From Acidobacteriota bacterium (GTDB taxonomy: Bacteria > Acidobacteriota > Vicinamibacteria > Vicinamibacterales > UBA2999): DNA of 49,923 nucleotides. This document shows positions 47,833-49,923 of this stretch, piece after piece; positions within the stretch are counted from its first letter, which is position 1; every line of letters starts with the position of its first letter. The position numbers were made by a program, and so were the translations under genes. The DNA lies in NCBI GenBank assembly GCA_013140775.1, contig JABFSA010000036.1, positions 1-49,923 of the forward strand. The letters run 5' to 3'. Below the pieces are notes generated by a model. It did no database searches, was not told the DNA's origin, and worked only from the letters and a program-made list of their open reading frames with translations.

Positions 47833-49923
47833 ATGCCCGGGCGCCCAGCCCTTCTTGGAATGTTTGTGCTCCAGATACGTGCCCGCGCGTGGAAGCTCCA
47901 AATCATCACAGCCCTCGCGGCTGTTCTGATTGTCACGGTACCGGCGCCGGCGGAGTCTCAATCCACACCAGGCCGACCCACCGTCGAAGTCGTGCGGATG
48001 GGCGAGACCGATCGCATCACCCTTGATGGCCGACTCGACGAGCTGGTCTGGGCGCGCGCGGTTCCCGCCACCAACTTCATGCAGGTCGATCCGGACAACG
48101 GTCAGCCTGCGACCGAGCAGACGGAAGTGCGAATCGCCATCAGTGCCAACGCGTTGTATCTGGGCGTCACGTGCTTCGACTCAGATCCCTCGCGGATCTC
48201 GGCATTTCAACGACGACGAGATGAGTTCCTGGGATCCGACGACAAGTTCCGCTGGGCCATCGACACGTTCCTGGACGCCCGCACCGGCTATTTCTTCGAG
48301 ATGAATCCGCAGGGCTCGATGGCTGACGCGTTGATTGGATCGGCGGGCCAGAACCGGGCCTGGGACGGCATCTGGAACGGGCGCGTCGGACACACCGACA
48401 AGGGCTGGACCCTCGAAGTCGAGATTCCGTTTCGGACGATGAACTTCGATCCCAATAGTGATACCTGGGGAATCAACTTCGACCGGACGGTCATCCGCAA
48501 GAACGAAACGAGCATCTGGACCGGATGGGCGCGCAACCAGGGCCTGCAGCGCATGACGAACGCGGGCCGGGTCACCGGTATCCGTGACGTCACCCAGGGC
48601 CACGGCCTCGACATCAAGCCCTACGGCCTGCTGGTGTCCGAATCGTTTCCCGGTCGCAACCGGCCGGACATCCATACGGACCGTGAAGCCGGCATCGACT
48701 TCTTCTACAACCCGACGCCGGGCATTCGCGCCAATCTCACGCTCAACACCGATTTTGCCCAGACGGAAGTCGATCAGCGCCAGGTGAACCTCACCCGGTT
48801 CTCCTTGTTCTTTCCCGAGCGCCGCGATTTCTTTCTCGACGGCGCCAACTTCTTCGACTTCCAGGCCGGCACCGGTTTGCAGCAGAACAACGCCGGACCG
48901 GATCAGGTAATTCCGTTCTTCAGCAGACGCATCGGGCTCAGCGACTCTGGCACGCCTCAGAAGATTGATTTCGGCACCAAGGTCACTGGTCAGATGGGTG
49001 CGCAGGACGTGGGGCTGTTGCACGTGCGCACGGGTGAAGACGACGAGGCGGGCATTGCGGGTGACGACTTCACGGTCCTGAGGCTCAAGCGCCGGATGCT
49101 GCGGCAGTCGTTCATCGGCGCGCTCTATACCCGCCGCGCCGCGCGCGTCGATGGCGCCGATGCAAGCCAGACCATCGGCATCGACATGAACCTCTCGACC
49201 TCAACGTTCCGCGGCTCGCAGAATCTCGGGCTGTCACTCTGGGCGCTCAGAGCTGAGAGGCCGACGACCTCGAGCCACAACGGCGCGTACGGGCTCTTTC
49301 TCAACTATCCGAACGACCGGTGGAATGGCCGTTTGACAGCGCGCGAGGTACAGCGCGACTTCGTTCCTGACGTCGGTTTCGTCACTCGTCGAGGTTTCCG
49401 TCGCGTCAGCCCCGCTCTGACATTTGCGCCACGACCCGATGGTCACCCCTACATCCGGCGATTCGAGTTCGGCACCGAACTCGACGTGACCGCCGACCTC
49501 GACAACACGCTGCTCGAACGGGCACTCCAACTGACGGTCTTCAACGTGCAGTTCCATTCTGGCGACAACTTCGAGGTCCAGGTGACGCCGTCGTACGAAC
49601 GTCTGGATGCGCCTTTCAGGATCAGCCCTGGCATCACGCTGCCCCTCGGCGCCGAATACAACTTCACGCGGGTCCGCTTCAACGGCAGCACCACGAACAG
49701 GCGCATGCTCGCGGTCAACGGCAATGTGGAATCCGGCGGGTTCTACTCGGGAACCCGGCGTGTCGCGGGGCTCGGCTTTTCCGCACGACTGAGGCCGGGC
49801 TATCTCGTCTCCTTGAACGGCGAATGGAATCGCGTCGAGCTGGACGAAGGCTCGTTCACCACGCGCCTGTATCGACTCGTCACCGAAGCGCAGTTCAACC
49901 CGCGGGTGGCCCTCGTCAACAAC
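47833..49923 (+). CDS. DUF5916 outer-membrane protein with CBM9-like domain, partial at window end
   Basis: The frame stays open to the end of the window (697 residues shown, C-terminus missing). A hydrophobic signal (residues 22-43, ALAAVLIVTVPAPAESQ) precedes a CBM9-like beta-sandwich (about 50-210: RITLDGRLDELVWARAV, NALYLGVTCFDSDP, EVEIPFRTMNF) and then a DUF5916 beta-barrel (NTDFAQTEVDQRQVNLTRFSLFFPERRDFFLDGA, PFFSRRIGLS). The ATG at 47833 or an in-frame ATG at 47860 may start it. DUF5916 proteins are numerous in Acidobacteriota and Bacteroidota, probably outer-membrane; function unknown. Divergent from the split phosphotransferase operon. Confidence 0.9.
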   Translation, partial: MPGRPALLGMFVLQIRARAWKLQIITALAAVLIVTVPAPAESQSTPGRPTVEVVRMGETDRITLDGRLDELVWARAVPATNFMQVDPDNGQPATEQTEVRIAISANALYLGVTCFDSDPSRISAFQRRRDEFLGSDDKFRWAIDTFLDARTGYFFEMNPQGSMADALIGSAGQNRAWDGIWNGRVGHTDKGWTLEVEIPFRTMNFDPNSDTWGINFDRTVIRKNETSIWTGWARNQGLQRMTNAGRVTGIRDVTQGHGLDIKPYGLLVSESFPGRNRPDIHTDREAGIDFFYNPTPGIRANLTLNTDFAQTEVDQRQVNLTRFSLFFPERRDFFLDGANFFDFQAGTGLQQNNAGPDQVIPFFSRRIGLSDSGTPQKIDFGTKVTGQMGAQDVGLLHVRTGEDDEAGIAGDDFTVLRLKRRMLRQSFIGALYTRRAARVDGADASQTIGIDMNLSTSTFRGSQNLGLSLWALRAERPTTSSHNGAYGLFLNYPNDRWNGRLTAREVQRDFVPDVGFVTRRGFRRVSPALTFAPRPDGHPYIRRFEFGTELDVTADLDNTLLERALQLTVFNVQFHSGDNFEVQVTPSYERLDAPFRISPGITLPLGAEYNFTRVRFNGSTTNRRMLAVNGNVESGGFYSGTRRVAGLGFSARLRPGYLVSLNGEWNRVELDEGSFTTRLYRLVTEAQFNPRVALVNN

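Noticed and set aside
1..49923. tRNA or rRNA genes
   Set aside because: No segment showed a recognisable tRNA T-arm (GGTTCGANNCC) in a cloverleaf context or rRNA core sequence by eye; a covariance-model scan would be decisive.

Overview
The window is a gene-dense (about 65% GC by eye) stretch of bacterial chromosome from a Gram-negative, didermic organism. Secreted proteins of the 'RTPDGKPDLSGVW' type with a DUF6152 partner, a DUF5916 outer-membrane protein, carboxypeptidase-regulatory-like/TonB receptors, PEGA remnants and short dispersed palindromic repeats together point to Acidobacteriota, most likely class Vicinamibacteria. That placement is an inference from family content; no rRNA or other marker gene is present. 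No tRNA, IS element, integrase, phage gene or CRISPR array was recognised.

Layout. 1-3.8 kb: repeat-rich DNA around a small secreted protein, then a plus-strand stress cluster (Cys-containing small protein, CBS-pair protein, unknown protein, UspA) and an exported methyltransferase. 3.8-9.2 kb: a 35-residue membrane peptide, PAP2 phosphatase, SDR, two unknown proteins, a frameshifted PEGA gene and a 4,5-dihydroxyphthalate-decarboxylase-like protein. 9.4-17.9 kb: lipoprotein M48 protease, a second CBS-pair protein, a response regulator-histidine kinase-TonB receptor operon (minus strand), an exported dienelactone hydrolase with a strong terminator, and a frameshifted GlcG/HbpS-like gene.

17.9-24.2 kb is the most interesting region. 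A minus-strand operon (ECF sigma factor, membrane anti-sigma-like protein, secreted protein) faces a plus-strand, fully overlapping four-gene operon: CotH-like kinase, OprO/OprP-like porin, VTC-type polyphosphate polymerase and DUF4956 membrane protein. The divergent intergenic region carries two ECF-like promoter candidates, one facing each way, sharing GGAACTT and CAAT elements. This suggests one envelope-stress regulator controlling both arms of a polyphosphate-related envelope module.

24.3-29.2 kb (minus): Tat-exported flavin amine oxidase, bicupin, AAHS-type aromatic-acid transporter and an orphan lipoyl E2 acyltransferase, probably catabolic. 29.3-35.7 kb (plus): exported DinB-like protein, two small unknown proteins, three paralogous secreted Acidobacteria-type proteins with DUF6152, a two-TM peptide and a membrane-anchored LolA-like protein. 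35.7-42 kb (minus): PHB-depolymerase/feruloyl-esterase-like hydrolase, hybrid histidine kinase, coiled-coil 2OG-Fe(II) oxygenase and a Tat-exported thiamine-diphosphate enzyme. 42.1-43.7 kb: two tandem lectin-like secreted proteins. 43.8-47.7 kb (minus): a tightly packed operon encoding a split PEP-synthase/rifampin-phosphotransferase-like enzyme (swivelling His-domain subunit and separate ATP-grasp subunit) plus a DHA2 drug exporter, all apparently starting at non-ATG codons. The window ends inside a DUF5916 gene.
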